Positions 33,251 through 41,893 of a DNA stretch of 64,000 bases are shown here, piece after piece; the first letter of the stretch is position 1; each line of letters starts with the position of its first letter. The DNA is taken from assembly GCF_001894985.1 (NCBI RefSeq), contig NZ_BCXG01000024.1, positions 1 to 64,000 of the forward strand, written 5' to 3'. This DNA is from Rhodococcus tukisamuensis NBRC 100609 (GTDB lineage: Bacteria > Actinomycetota > Actinomycetes > Mycobacteriales > Mycobacteriaceae). Below the pieces are notes generated by a model. That model had not been told where the DNA came from, searched no databases, and worked only from the letters and a program-made list of their open reading frames with translations. A program made the translations under genes and the position numbers.

Positions 33251-33816
33251 CGGACACTCCTGGGTTCGGCGGTGACGCGCAGCGCGATCGGGGTGACGGG
33301 TTCGGCGGGTAGGCCGGTGTGCAGACGGCGTCGGGCGCGGAAGAGTCGGACGTGCATGGCGGGGACGGAGCATCCTGCGACACGGGCCGCCTCGGTGGCG
33401 TTCAATCCGTCCCATGCGGTAAGCAGCAGCGCCTCGCGCTCTACGAGGGTGAGTGTTGCCAGGACTTCGAGTACTTCAGCGCGGTTGGTGACTGTGACGT
33501 CCGTGGCTGGCGCGGATGCCGTCATTTGCTCGATACGTGCCATTTCCGCGGCTAACGCATCATGGCGGCGGACGGTCCGACGGTTGTTGCTCATGGTGTT
33601 TCGGGCGACTACCAGCAGCCAGGGCAATGCCGGGTCGGGTACCTCAGCAAGGCGCCGCCATGCAACGAGAAACGTCTCGGACACCACTTCCTGGGCGGTG
33701 TGGTGATCGACATGCCTGCAGGTGTACGCGAACACCCGCCCGGCGTAGGTATCCCACAGCGCGGTGAAGCGTTCCTTGTCTCCCGACGGCGGTGACCGGT
33801 GCGGTTTCTCTCTCAT
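33247..33816 (-). CDS. ECF-type RNA polymerase sigma factor
   Basis: A 189-residue sigma-70 family protein. Region 2: RFTALWDTYAGRVFAYTCRH and TAQEVVSETFLVAWRRL; region 4: LATLTLVEREALLLTAWD with GLNATEAARVAGCS and MHVRLFRARRRL. It directs RNA polymerase to a stress-type regulon, probably including this operon. Translationally coupled to the membrane partner. ATG at 33816 has no obvious ribosome site, so a leaderless message is possible. Confidence 0.9.
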   Translation of the reverse strand: MREKPHRSPPSGDKERFTALWDTYAGRVFAYTCRHVDHHTAQEVVSETFLVAWRRLAEVPDPALPWLLVVARNTMSNNRRTVRRHDALAAEMARIEQMTASAPATDVTVTNRAEVLEVLATLTLVEREALLLTAWDGLNATEAARVAGCSVPAMHVRLFRARRRLHTGLPAEPVTPIALRVTAEPRSVR

Positions 33817-33954
33817 ATGAAGAAGTGTCCGGCCGGGTGCTGATTCTTACAGAGGTCTTCGAATCCGGTACTCCGAGGGCCGATAGGCCGGCACCCGTGG
33901 TGCGGAAGGTGCCAATAACTTAACGGGTTTCCAACTTCGGTCCCGATTCATCAC

Positions 33955-34060
33955 CCAGGCCCGGACCCGTGAGGGCATGGCCGAGGCGAAGAAGGCCGGC
34001 CGACTCAAGGGCAGCAGCCGAAGCTGTCCGCTCTGCAACGCAAACGTCTGCGTGCGGACT
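33955..34060 (+). pseudogene. Resolvase fragment, left half
   Basis: DNA closely matching 31325-31430 of the intact resolvase gene (ARTREGMAEAKKAGRLK), with a one-base frame shift after that phrase. It stops at about 34060; the matching C-terminal end resumes at 35182. The intervening DNA carries the TIR gene. Confidence 0.75.
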
Positions 34061-34085
34061 AAGCCCGCCACCCAGAGCGTCAAAT

Positions 34086-34112
34086 CACCGCCACATATCG
34101 CCGCGAGTCACA
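34086..34112 (+). repeat. Dispersed repeat copy R7 (partial)
   Basis: CACCGCCACATATCGCCGCG then AGTCACA, the right three quarters of the 34-bp unit. It follows a broken resolvase fragment, just as copy R1 adjoins a broken transposase fragment at 12701. Confidence 0.65.
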
Positions 34113-34322
34113 CTGGAGCCCGCCGGCGGGTCACCGTCCGACAACCAAGGAATTGGAACACTGCGTCACCGTCGTCAACGACCGAGTGAGAAACCGGTGA
34201 GTCGGCTGTCTGACCCGCAGTCCTTTTGAATTGTCGGGGCCTGTCGGTGGTCAGCCCTAGGATCTCCAAGGAAGGTCAGGAGCGTCCCCAAGAGCAACCG
34301 TGCATGATCGGAGAACCCAGAG

Positions 34323-35117
34323 TTGGAACACCTAATCTTCGACCTCAAACAGCAGAAGAAGGGCGCTGTCGCTGTCGTTACCCTCGACAAGCAGGCCAAT
34401 GTCCGGCTCATGACCATGTCGCACTACCGGTCGTTCAAGGCGGGTCGCCGCGCCCAGATGATCGGCGGCCTGGCCAAGAAGTCACCCGCTCGCCTCGGGA
34501 TACCGAGCGACGGTCACTGGGTCGTTGTGGTGGATATGGGAGGCCTGCGCGGGCAGGTCCGCGCGGGAGTGAATGTCCAGCCGCCACCGCCTGGACTGTT
34601 GCCTCCGCTGCGTGAACACAACCCTGCACGCGAGGTTGCCGTCCGCGAGCCCGTGGAGCCTCAAGGTGATGTACTTGGCGGTCAGACCTGGGACGTCTTC
34701 ATCTCGCACGCGAGTGAGGACAAGGCCGCAGTCGCGGTACCGCTCCGAGATGCCTTGGCGGCTCGCGGAGTGACCGTCTGGCTCGACAAGACCGAGATGC
34801 GAATCGGCCACAGCCTGCGACGTAAGATCGACGAGGGGATTCGGTCGAGTCGATACGGGGTCGTGGTGCTATCGCAGTCCTTCTTCAGCAAGGGCTGGAC
34901 AAATCACGAGCTCGACGGGCTGGTGACCAAGACGGTCGCGGGGGAGCAGACGCTGCTGCCCATCTGGCATGAGATCACCGGCGACCAGGTCCGCGGCTAC
35001 AGTCCATCGCTAGCAGACAAGGTGGCGCTGAGTACCGAGTCCCACAGCATCGAAGAGATGGCGGACCAGATCGCCGAGGTGGTCCGGGAGACTGCCGCCG
35101 AGGAAGCCCGGGCGTAG
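34323..35117 (+). CDS. DUF1883-TIR domain protein, putative anti-phage effector
   Basis: A 264-residue two-domain protein. Residues 1-85 match DUF1883 (TLDKQANVRLMTMSHYRSF; RLGIPSDGHWVVVVDMGG). Residues 123-255 form a TIR domain: WDVFISHASEDKAAVA, then VWLDKTEMRIGHSL and the catalytic-position Glu196 in TNHELDGL. Bacterial TIR domains with this Glu cleave NAD+ or make NAD-derived signals during phage defence. TTG start; no partner gene adjacent, so it may act alone. It lies between two pieces of a resolvase pseudogene. Confidence 0.88.
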   Translation: MEHLIFDLKQQKKGAVAVVTLDKQANVRLMTMSHYRSFKAGRRAQMIGGLAKKSPARLGIPSDGHWVVVVDMGGLRGQVRAGVNVQPPPPGLLPPLREHNPAREVAVREPVEPQGDVLGGQTWDVFISHASEDKAAVAVPLRDALAARGVTVWLDKTEMRIGHSLRRKIDEGIRSSRYGVVVLSQSFFSKGWTNHELDGLVTKTVAGEQTLLPIWHEITGDQVRGYSPSLADKVALSTESHSIEEMADQIAEVVRETAAEEARA

Positions 35118-35181
35118 ACACCGAAACACTCAATAGAGATTTCACTGCATCTCGACACCGTCGGTCTGCCGGTCCCGGAGC

Positions 35182-35230
35182 ATGTACGCGACATTGCGAC
35201 GCGCCAGGGTCGAAGCCGCGGACGACCCTC
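35182..35230 (+). pseudogene. Resolvase fragment, right end
   Basis: Reads SRSMYATLRRARVEAADD, matching the C-terminus of the intact resolvase (SRSAMYATLQRARDES). Together with 33955-34060 it implies that about 1.1 kb with the TIR gene sits inside an old resolvase gene. Confidence 0.65.
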
Positions 35231-35295
35231 CCGATCTCCTGCCGGACAACATGACTAGGGGCAAGGGCGCGCGGAGCGGTCCTGCGGCAGCGGTT

Positions 35296-36105
35296 CTAGG
35301 AGCCTCCGAAGTCGAATCCGAGCTGCCCTCGGGCGGTGTCGGTCGTGGTCGCGATGCTGTAGTCGGGCTTACGTTGCTTGTCGGCGTTGGAGGTTGGCCA
35401 GGTGACACCGGTCGCGGCGAGGGTATCCATCGCGGCGACAGGACCGGTGACGATCTGGTCGAGCAGCTCCGCCTGCTGGGGGTGCAGAGCGACGAGACGC
35501 GTGAGAACGGTCAGCAGGTCGATGAACTCGCCATTCCAGTCGGACGGCCACTCCTCCGCATTGATGTCGTCAAGTGGGCTTGACCAGCGGCCGGTGGGGT
35601 TGGTCTTGCGGTAGATGAACCACGACCGGATGACATTCCGGCCGCCGACGGTGTATTCCCACACCTCGGGGCCGACGGGGCCGAACGAGCCGCCCCCGAA
35701 CTGGATGGTCAGGGTTTCGGGGTCGTAGCAGATGGTGTCCGGGATCGCCTCGACCGCGGTGAGGTTGGTGATGCGCGCGGGGTCCGAGACCGGCAGTCTG
35801 ACGTTGCGCTCAGGGCGGCCTGCTGCTTCATCGATGCAGACATCTCCGTAGGTGTGTAGCCACAGCACGGTGCGGCCCAGCTTAACGGCGGCCTCGAACA
35901 ATGCGGGAGTGGTGGTGATTGGGACGCGGATACCGGGGGGTCAGTTCGTCGGTGAATCGTTCGGTGAACCCCGGGTGCGCGACGACGCCGGCGATGTATG
36001 CGAGCACGTCGTGCGGCGAGACGGTTCGCCCTGCGATAGTCGAGAGTGCCGCCGGTAGTCCCTCGGCGAGGTTGGGCTTCCGATTTGTATTACGGAGCGG
36101 CGTCG
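35296..36105 (-). pseudogene. Type ISP restriction-modification enzyme, C-terminal remnant with frameshift
   Basis: Two overlapping frames give one protein end: LAEGLPAALSTIAGRTVSPH and DVLAYIAGVVAHPGF in the first, then FEAAVKLGRTVLWLHTYGD, VWEYTVGGRNVIRSWF and PLDDINAEEWPSDWN in the second. This is the C-terminal specificity region of single-polypeptide (type ISP) restriction enzymes. The frames join at about 35940 in a run of G, where one base seems lost. Helicase, nuclease and methylase parts are absent; the cut lies at the IS110 boundary. Confidence 0.8.
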
Positions 36106-36136
36106 TGTTCGAACCGACGGGTCGTAGCGTGCCGTA

Positions 36137-36224
36137 GGAGACCGTGGGGATAGCTCGATGGCTTCCTGCCACCCGACCGGCCGGGGGGTTGGCTCTAAGA
36201 GGGTTCTGCCTCCCCACGGTCTCC
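36137..36224 (+). ncRNA. Candidate bridge/seek RNA region of the IS110 element
   Basis: GGAGACCGTGGGGA at 36137-36150 pairs exactly with TCCCCACGGTCTCC at 36211-36224; the 60-nt inside is GC-rich and self-complementary (ACCGGCCGG). It lies in the non-coding left end 108 bp before the recombinase, where IS110 elements encode the RNA that guides target choice. Assignment rests on position and folding only. Confidence 0.45.
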
Positions 36225-36331
36225 GTTCGCTGCCTGGCTCAACACAGGAACGCCACCCTTCTCGGGCGGCCGGAAGTCGGAATGCCGACAGCGGATACCC
36301 CCGTCCACCAGCACGGAAGGCCCACGCCACG

Positions 36332-37480
36332 GTGATCGTGATCGGTATCGACCCGCACAAGTCCACCCACACCGCCACAGCCGTCGACCCGGCCACCAAC
36401 CGGGACCTCGGATCCGTGCGTATCAGGTCATCGTTCGACGACTACGCCCACCTCATCACCTGTTCAAAGGCGTGGCCGGACCGGATCTGGGCCGTGGAGA
36501 ACGCCTCCGGGCTCGGCCATCACCTCACCCAGTGGCTGATCAGCCGCGGTGAAGCCGTCGTCGACGTCCCGTCGACGGCGACCGCTCGGGTGCGGGAACT
36601 CTCGCGTGGTGGGCGGCGGAAGAACGATCGGATCGATGCCGCCGCGGCGGCGTGTGTGGCGTTTGGTCAGGGCGATTTCCGGCCGGTCGCCCCGGAAGGT
36701 CACACCGACGTGCTGCGAATCCTGGACGAACGCCGGGTCGACCTGGTCAGACAGAACGGCCGGCTCGTCAACCACCTCCACGCCTTGCTGCGTGAGCTGT
36801 TCCCCGGTGGGATGGAACGTGACTTCGATACCGAGGACGCCGCCAGCCAGCTCAAGGCGTTCCTGCCCGAGACCACGGCGGACGGGATGCGGAAGAACGT
36901 TGCCCTCGACATCGTTGGCGACCTGCGGAGGGTCCGGTTTCACATCGAGGACATCACCACCCGAATCAAGACCGAGCTTGCCGCCAGCGGCACCAAGCTC
37001 CTGAAGATTCCCGGCGTCGGCATCGTCACCGCCGCCCGGATCCTCGCCCGCACCGGCGATCCCACCCGGTTCGTGAACGAGGCGGCGTTCGCGAACTACA
37101 GCGGCACCGCACCGATCGAGGTCGCCAGCGCCGACAAGCAACGCCACCGACTGTCCCGGTCCGGCGACCGCACCCTGAACTCGGCCATCCACATCGTCGC
37201 CGTCACCCAGGCCAGAACGCCCAGCAGCGACGGATACGCCTACCACCAACGGAAGATGGCCGAAGGCAAGACATCACGCGAAGCAATGCGATGTCTGAAA
37301 CGACAAGTTGCCAAACGACTCTGGCGCACCATGCGCGACGACTCCTTCACAACCTCGAGGCGCCACTTACTGCGTAGGGCCTGGTCGGGGGCGGACGAAT
37401 GTCCCAAAAATGCCTTCCAACGCCATATCCTGAATGAATGGGCACGAACCCCGCTGCAGACCAGATCGCTCGCCTGCTGA
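36332..37480 (+). CDS. IS110-family RNA-guided recombinase (transposase)
   Basis: A 382-residue protein. The N-terminal RuvC-like DEDD domain shows VIGIDPHKSTHT, WAVENASGLGH and KNDRIDAAAAA; the C-terminal domain (LLKIPGVGIVTAARILARTG; ANYSGTAPIEVASADKQ) carries the Ser-type helix. GTG start. After the usual end near RLWRTMRDD the frame continues about 45 codons into flanking DNA, so the element's natural 3' end is probably lost. It interrupts or abuts the type ISP pseudogene. Confidence 0.9.
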   Translation: MIVIGIDPHKSTHTATAVDPATNRDLGSVRIRSSFDDYAHLITCSKAWPDRIWAVENASGLGHHLTQWLISRGEAVVDVPSTATARVRELSRGGRRKNDRIDAAAAACVAFGQGDFRPVAPEGHTDVLRILDERRVDLVRQNGRLVNHLHALLRELFPGGMERDFDTEDAASQLKAFLPETTADGMRKNVALDIVGDLRRVRFHIEDITTRIKTELAASGTKLLKIPGVGIVTAARILARTGDPTRFVNEAAFANYSGTAPIEVASADKQRHRLSRSGDRTLNSAIHIVAVTQARTPSSDGYAYHQRKMAEGKTSREAMRCLKRQVAKRLWRTMRDDSFTTSRRHLLRRAWSGADECPKNAFQRHILNEWARTPLQTRSLAC

Positions 37481-37638
37481 TCGAGCGGGAGGATCTCCTA
37501 CTCGACGGCCGCGAACTCGAGGCTCGCCTGGACCGATTGAGGCGACGGCTCGACGATGTGAATGCTGAGATTGCCTCGCTTCGCCGGGTTGAGGGCGAAC
37601 TACTCCGTCGCCACCCCAACGAGTTCGAACAGGACTGA
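37438..37638 (+). CDS. Small coiled-coil protein
   Basis: Sixty-six residues, almost entirely a heptad-patterned helix (LEARLDRLRRRLDDVNAE). It overlaps the run-on end of the IS110 gene by 43 bp in another frame. No ribosome site is obvious. It could be a true small gene or a remnant. Confidence 0.45.
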   Translation: MGTNPAADQIARLLIEREDLLLDGRELEARLDRLRRRLDDVNAEIASLRRVEGELLRRHPNEFEQD

Positions 37639-37725
37639 TCCTGATGGCTGTTCGAATGTCCCATGCACTTGACAGACACCGGAACCCTCCGCGGCGGCCC
37701 GTCGTCCGCCGTGAGCTCCGGCGAC

Positions 37726-37866
37726 TCAATCGTCGATCGAAACCGGCGGATCGGGATCCAGCTCATTGGGATCCCAGTCATCTCGCCGGTCCAGTCGCTC
37801 CATCAGTGCTACTGCCAAGCTCAGGATGGCGAAGAACCCGATAATGACTGCAATGACGCCTGCCAT
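37726..37866 (-). CDS. 46-residue single-pass membrane protein (copy 2)
   Basis: MAGVIAVIIGFFAILSLAVA then MERLDRRDDW and an acidic tail ending PPVSIDD; nearly the same as 27138-27278. The upstream sequence is also shared (TTGGTACCGT; GCATAGGGGGGAAATGG), including the ribosome site. Conservation of protein and promoter in two distant places argues that the peptide is functional. Confidence 0.7.
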   Translation of the reverse strand: MAGVIAVIIGFFAILSLAVALMERLDRRDDWDPNELDPDPPVSIDD

Positions 37867-38108
37867 TTCCCCCCTATGCCGCCCTCCCCGCGTGCACGAA
37901 ACGGTACCAATCAGTCTGCAAGCCCGTACGGGTTCATCGCGAATCGGCGTCCTCAAGTAGTTCGATGGGTGGGGGGCGACGCTTCCCTCGTCGACCCCTC
38001 ACCGACTACGGGACCGGTGTTCGAATCCTCGGGGGCTTGACAGCACACACAGACATCTCAGTTTGCTAAGGCGCAAGTGGGAGCTCCAACGACATGCTGA
38101 TGCGGTCG

Positions 38109-38717
38109 TCACGTTCGCCATACCGCGGTGAACTTGTACCACGGTCCGCCAATGTGAGTTGACGAGAAGTCGTCGAAGCCGGCGGGCTTTCCGTTCGGTG
38201 AGTACGCCCACCCAATGCTGGTGCTGCTCGCAAAGTAGGGAGCATCGACGAAGTAGACGGTCCCGTTGTCGCCCTTCGATGCATAAAGGATGTCGAACGG
38301 ACCGATCTCCAAATTCGCGCGACTGAGCTCGGGGCTAGCAAGCAAGTCGTGCGCCGTCTGCTCAAATTGCGGACGCATCTCGTCGAACGTCGGCGGAGGC
38401 AGCAGAAAGTCGATAGCCAGGACCCCAACCACGGCGAGTGGGACAGGCAGGATCCACCATGACCATCGACGGTCCTGCCCCACGACATAAAGCGTTCGGA
38501 TCGACCAGACCAGCCCCGCGACTGCGAGTACCAGCACCGCTACTCCACCGAAAAGGAGTGGGTCTACCCACTGCATATCGCCGAACCGAGACGGCCACCA
38601 GTCGTAGTTGATGCAGACCAACACGAGCAGTGCAATGACAGTGATTACCAAGAGGCGGGGACCAGGGAGCTTATTTCGCGCCACTTCACCTGCAGGTTTC
38701 GGCCCCGACTCGCGCAT
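38109..38717 (-). CDS. Membrane protein with extracellular C-terminal domain
   Basis: A 202-residue protein with three hydrophobic segments (LLVITVIALLVLVCI; FGGVAVLVLAVAGLVWSI; ILPVPLAVVGVLAIDFLL) followed by about 90 soluble residues (PFDILYASKGDNGTVYFVDA). The soluble part looks beta-rich and ends in a Trp-containing segment. Family not recognised. ATG start at 38717. The gap 37867-38108 to its left has no supported feature. Confidence 0.65.
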   Translation of the reverse strand: MRESGPKPAGEVARNKLPGPRLLVITVIALLVLVCINYDWWPSRFGDMQWVDPLLFGGVAVLVLAVAGLVWSIRTLYVVGQDRRWSWWILPVPLAVVGVLAIDFLLPPPTFDEMRPQFEQTAHDLLASPELSRANLEIGPFDILYASKGDNGTVYFVDAPYFASSTSIGWAYSPNGKPAGFDDFSSTHIGGPWYKFTAVWRT

Positions 38718-38752
38718 ACAGACAATCTAGCGGGGCTCTGTACCGGCAGTCG

Positions 38753-39771
38753 TCAAGCCGCCAACGCTGGAGCGCCAGGGAACGCGCGAAGCTCGTCGTA
38801 TACCTGCCGTGCTCGTAGGCAGGTATGGAGCTGGCCGAGGAGCTTTCCGAACAGGTGACGTTGAGCTTGCTGGCTCCAGTCGCCGGCAGCCCGTCTGCGG
38901 TCGAAATGTCCTCGTGCGCCGGGTGAGTTCTGGATCGCGACGAGAGTCCAGAACGAACCAACCGAGGCCAGGCGGTAGTTTTTGATCTGTCGGTGCGACA
39001 CCACGGTTCGTTTTCCGCTGGCTCGAGTCACTGGCGACGCACCCGCGTACGCCTTCAGTCCCCGCGCGTCGACGAACCGTTTGCGGTCGTCACCGATTTC
39101 GGCCAGCAGCCTGGCGCCACTGACAGCGGCAAGGCCGGGGAAGCTCGTGATGATTGCTGCATCGGGGTGACGCTCGAAATGCTCGACCGTCGCCGCAGTC
39201 AGCGATTCGACGTCAGCGCAGGCCGCGTCAAGACGCTGCACCAATGTCCGCAACTGGATGCCCATCGCCTGCTCGACCATCGCACGCTGACGGAGTTGCT
39301 CGGCACGGAAGACCTCCCGCAGGCGCGCTGCATCGGCATCGACATTGCGCTGCCGACCCGCTTTCCTCAGCAGGGCACGCAACTTGGCGACGGTCAGCTT
39401 CGCCGCGGCCTCGGGGGTTGGCGCGGCGGCGAGAACTGTCCGGGCATCGGCCCGGGTAATCCCGCCACCACTCAACGCATCGAACGCGGCCAGGGCGGTC
39501 GATAGTAGTCCTTGAGGACCGACCGGATCTGGTCACCGAGTGCCGTCCGCGCCCACACCGCGTCCTGTTGGGCGCGGGCGAGGACCTTGATCGCCCGCGC
39601 AAGATCGGTGTCCTCGGGGATCGGTCGGTGTGAGTCTGCGTCGAGACGCAGGATGTTCGCCAACATCACGGCATCCGCAGCATCCGATTTCGCGCCCGAA
39701 AACGGTAGCGTCTGGGTCTGCTGCACAATCAGGTGACAGGTCAGGTCGGGCCTAACTGCTGGTACCGCCAA
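38753..39771 (-). pseudogene. IS110-family transposase, frameshifted and N-terminally truncated
   Basis: Two frames: KSDAADAVMLANILRLDAD from the upstream part, and IITSFPGLAAVSGARLLAEI with LKAYAGASPVTRASGK from the downstream part. The frames change at about 39470-39500. The initial DEDD segments are missing. It belongs to a different IS110 branch from the intact copy at 36332. Confidence 0.8.
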
Positions 39772-39818
39772 CCGAACTCGGGTCCGGACACTCGGCCACC
39801 GGCCGTGCAGTCGGATTA

Positions 39819-39855
39819 GTCGTCAGCATAGGGGCCGGCGAGAAACCCGTGACGG
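39819..39855. repeat. Right-end remnant of the IS3-type element found at 46043
   Basis: GTCAGCATAGGGGCCGGCGA then GAAACCCGTGACGG resembles 47135-47170 (GCCAGCATAGGGGCGGCAAG, AAACCCGGCACGG). Only this terminal piece remains. Confidence 0.55.
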
Positions 39856-39904
39856 ATCACAGTGAGGGTTGCCGCTGTCTTTCGACGGGGCCGTCGGAGC
39901 TGGT

Positions 39905-40300
39905 TCAGTCGCGGTGCCCGCCAGCGTCTTCGAGTCGGCGGGACTCGTCGATCACCTTGGGGATCTGGGTCTGAACGGCGCGGTTGACTGCAAACCAGCC
40001 CGCACCGAGGGCGATGAATCCGGCGATCAAGATGAGGATGATAAGCCAGGTGGAAGTGGTCTGGTTGGTCTTCTGGCCGTACAGCGCGAGCGAAGCAGCA
40101 CCTCCGGCGTTAGCCGCATAGGCGCCGTAGAGGATTGCGCGCCACCGCAGGGCAGCCATCTGGCGGACGGCCGTGCCCGCCGGGATGCCGACTGGACTGT
40201 AGTGGTTGAGCTTCCGGAGATTGCGGTATGCCGGGACGAGCAGAGCCACGGCCACGACGGCCAGGAACTCTGCGAGGCAGGCCAGCAGGGGGTTGTTCAT
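39905..40300 (-). CDS. Small membrane protein
   Basis: A 131-residue protein with three hydrophobic segments (LACLAEFLAVVAVALLVPAY; ILYGAYAANAGGAASLALYG; WLIILILIAGFIALGAGWFA) and a charged C-terminus. ATG at 40300. No family recognised. The next 350 bp to the right (40301-40654) show no gene. Confidence 0.65.
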   Translation of the reverse strand: MNNPLLACLAEFLAVVAVALLVPAYRNLRKLNHYSPVGIPAGTAVRQMAALRWRAILYGAYAANAGGAASLALYGQKTNQTTSTWLIILILIAGFIALGAGWFAVNRAVQTQIPKVIDESRRLEDAGGHRD

Positions 40301-40654
40301 GGGAGGATCCTGTCATCGGCGGCGGACATGTCGCGGCTGGGCATAGTGGTGTCGGATTGACTAGTGGGCCCCGGGCCAGCCACTGCCAACACTCATAGAC
40401 GGTTCAATTTCGAAGAGTCATCATTTCGGCCAGGGTTCGCTTGGTGGCCATGGATCGGGCAGATCAAAGAACTTAGGTCGTGAGATCGGTGGCTGTATCG
40501 CGTTCAGCGCACTGTCCTCGACTCATCACCGAATCTGGAAACCAGCCTATGGGGCAGGTCACGGGTTCGCAGTTCGACCTTCTTCGGGAAGCTCCATGCT
40601 CGAATTCTGCGACTACTGTGGGTGATAGCCACCTTCGCAGGTGACTCCCTACTA

Positions 40655-40945
40655 CCACCTTAGGTCCGTCAACACGTCCTGGGGCCAAACAGGACGTGTC
40701 CCAGGTGATCGCGCCCTTGCCGGTCCATCCGCCTGTGTCTCGTGATGAGGTGGTGGTCGAAATTCGTCTCTGAATCCGAGAAGGACACCGACTGGCATTC
40801 GGTGTCCTTCGTAGATTTCCATCATGATCCTGCGCGGATCAACATGACTCATGAGGTGGTGACTACTCATGACAGTACTCCTCTGCGCCCTGGCGGGACC
40901 AGGGCAATCAAGAACCTTGTCGTTCACCGTTGACCGTGGTGATCG
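40655..40945 (+). promoter_or_regulatory. Structured leader of recombination cassette 2
   Basis: Same order as at 6331: ACCACCTTAGG; a hairpin of different sequence (ACACGTCCTG / CAGGACGTGT, 40672-40699); AGGTGGTGGTC; the conserved hairpin AAGGACACCGA / TCGGTGTCCTT (40781-40809); and the CATGAG...CTCATG block ending ACTCCTCTGCGCCC. It is more divergent than the other two but keeps all pairings. Confidence 0.6.
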
Positions 40946-41893
40946 ATGATGTCGGCGTACCGTCGCCGCACCGATGCCCCTGAGGCGATTGCGGTGTGTA
41001 TCAGGTGCTTTGAACCACGATCGGTTGCCGCAGACGCGTGGGCGGTGGCAGGACCGTGGGTGCGCGAAACGGTGGCATTGTCGGGCCCGACGCTGCACAG
41101 TCAGGCTGCGAACGCGATGAAGGTGCTCTCACGCCTGGCGGTGTGGGCCCTCGACGACGGGTTGGTCCTCGATCGCGAGATGGTCCTGACCCCGGAGGTG
41201 CTCGAGCGGTATCGGCTCGTCGGTATGAGGGAGTTGGCGCCGACGTCGCGGGCGGCGGAACTGTCACGGCTGCGGCGAATCGCTCGTTCCGTGACGGTGC
41301 GGGCGCCGTGGCCTCCGCCCGGTGAGCATGCGTCGCGGCAGGAGTTGTCGCCGCCCTACACGGATGCCGAGGTCGCCGCGTTCTGGAGGTGGTCGACCCG
41401 TCAGAACGGTCCGTTCCGGGTGCAGGCGATGACCGCGGTCCTCGCTCTGACCTTGGGGGTCGGTGCACGGTCCGGTGAGCTGTTCGCGGTGACCGCCGCG
41501 GACGTGGTCAAGGTGAGCGGGGTGACCGCGGTGCGCCTCGGGTCGCCGCAGCGGCGGGTGGTCCCGGTTCGCCGTCGTGTGCTGCCGCGGTTGCGAGTCG
41601 CGTGCCGGGGCGCCGGCAGGGGACCACTGGTGGCGTCGACGCGCACCGGCCGGGACCAGGCCGCCGCGCTCGTTGCCTCGTTCGAGTGCGCGCGTTCGTC
41701 GCCGAAATTGACAGTGGCGCGTCTGCGGTCAACCTGGTTGACCCATGTGCTGGCCGATTGTGCTGTGGCGGAGATATTCTCGGTCGCCGGTATCCGGAGC
41801 GGCAAGGCCTTGTCGGATCTGATTCCGTATCTGCCTGCGCCGGAAACCGGTTCGCCCGCGTGGCGTCGGATGCGAGGCGGGCCGCGACAATGA
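40946..41893 (+). CDS. Cassette 2 protein A: tyrosine-recombinase-like protein
   Basis: A 315-residue homologue of the cassette 1 protein (YRRRTDAPEAIAVCI; VLTPEVLERYRLVGMRELAP). Arm-I Arg in GARSGELFAV, second Arg in ARLRSTWL, Tyr kept in LSDLIPYLPAP. His positions are replaced as in the other copies. Stop and next start overlap in ATGA. Two consecutive ATG codons begin the gene. Confidence 0.8.
   Translation: MMSAYRRRTDAPEAIAVCIRCFEPRSVAADAWAVAGPWVRETVALSGPTLHSQAANAMKVLSRLAVWALDDGLVLDREMVLTPEVLERYRLVGMRELAPTSRAAELSRLRRIARSVTVRAPWPPPGEHASRQELSPPYTDAEVAAFWRWSTRQNGPFRVQAMTAVLALTLGVGARSGELFAVTAADVVKVSGVTAVRLGSPQRRVVPVRRRVLPRLRVACRGAGRGPLVASTRTGRDQAAALVASFECARSSPKLTVARLRSTWLTHVLADCAVAEIFSVAGIRSGKALSDLIPYLPAPETGSPAWRRMRGGPRQ

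Noticed and set aside
38005-38040. T-arm-like sequence GGTGTTCGAATCC
   Set aside because: The flanking stem does not pair properly and no upstream cloverleaf can be formed.
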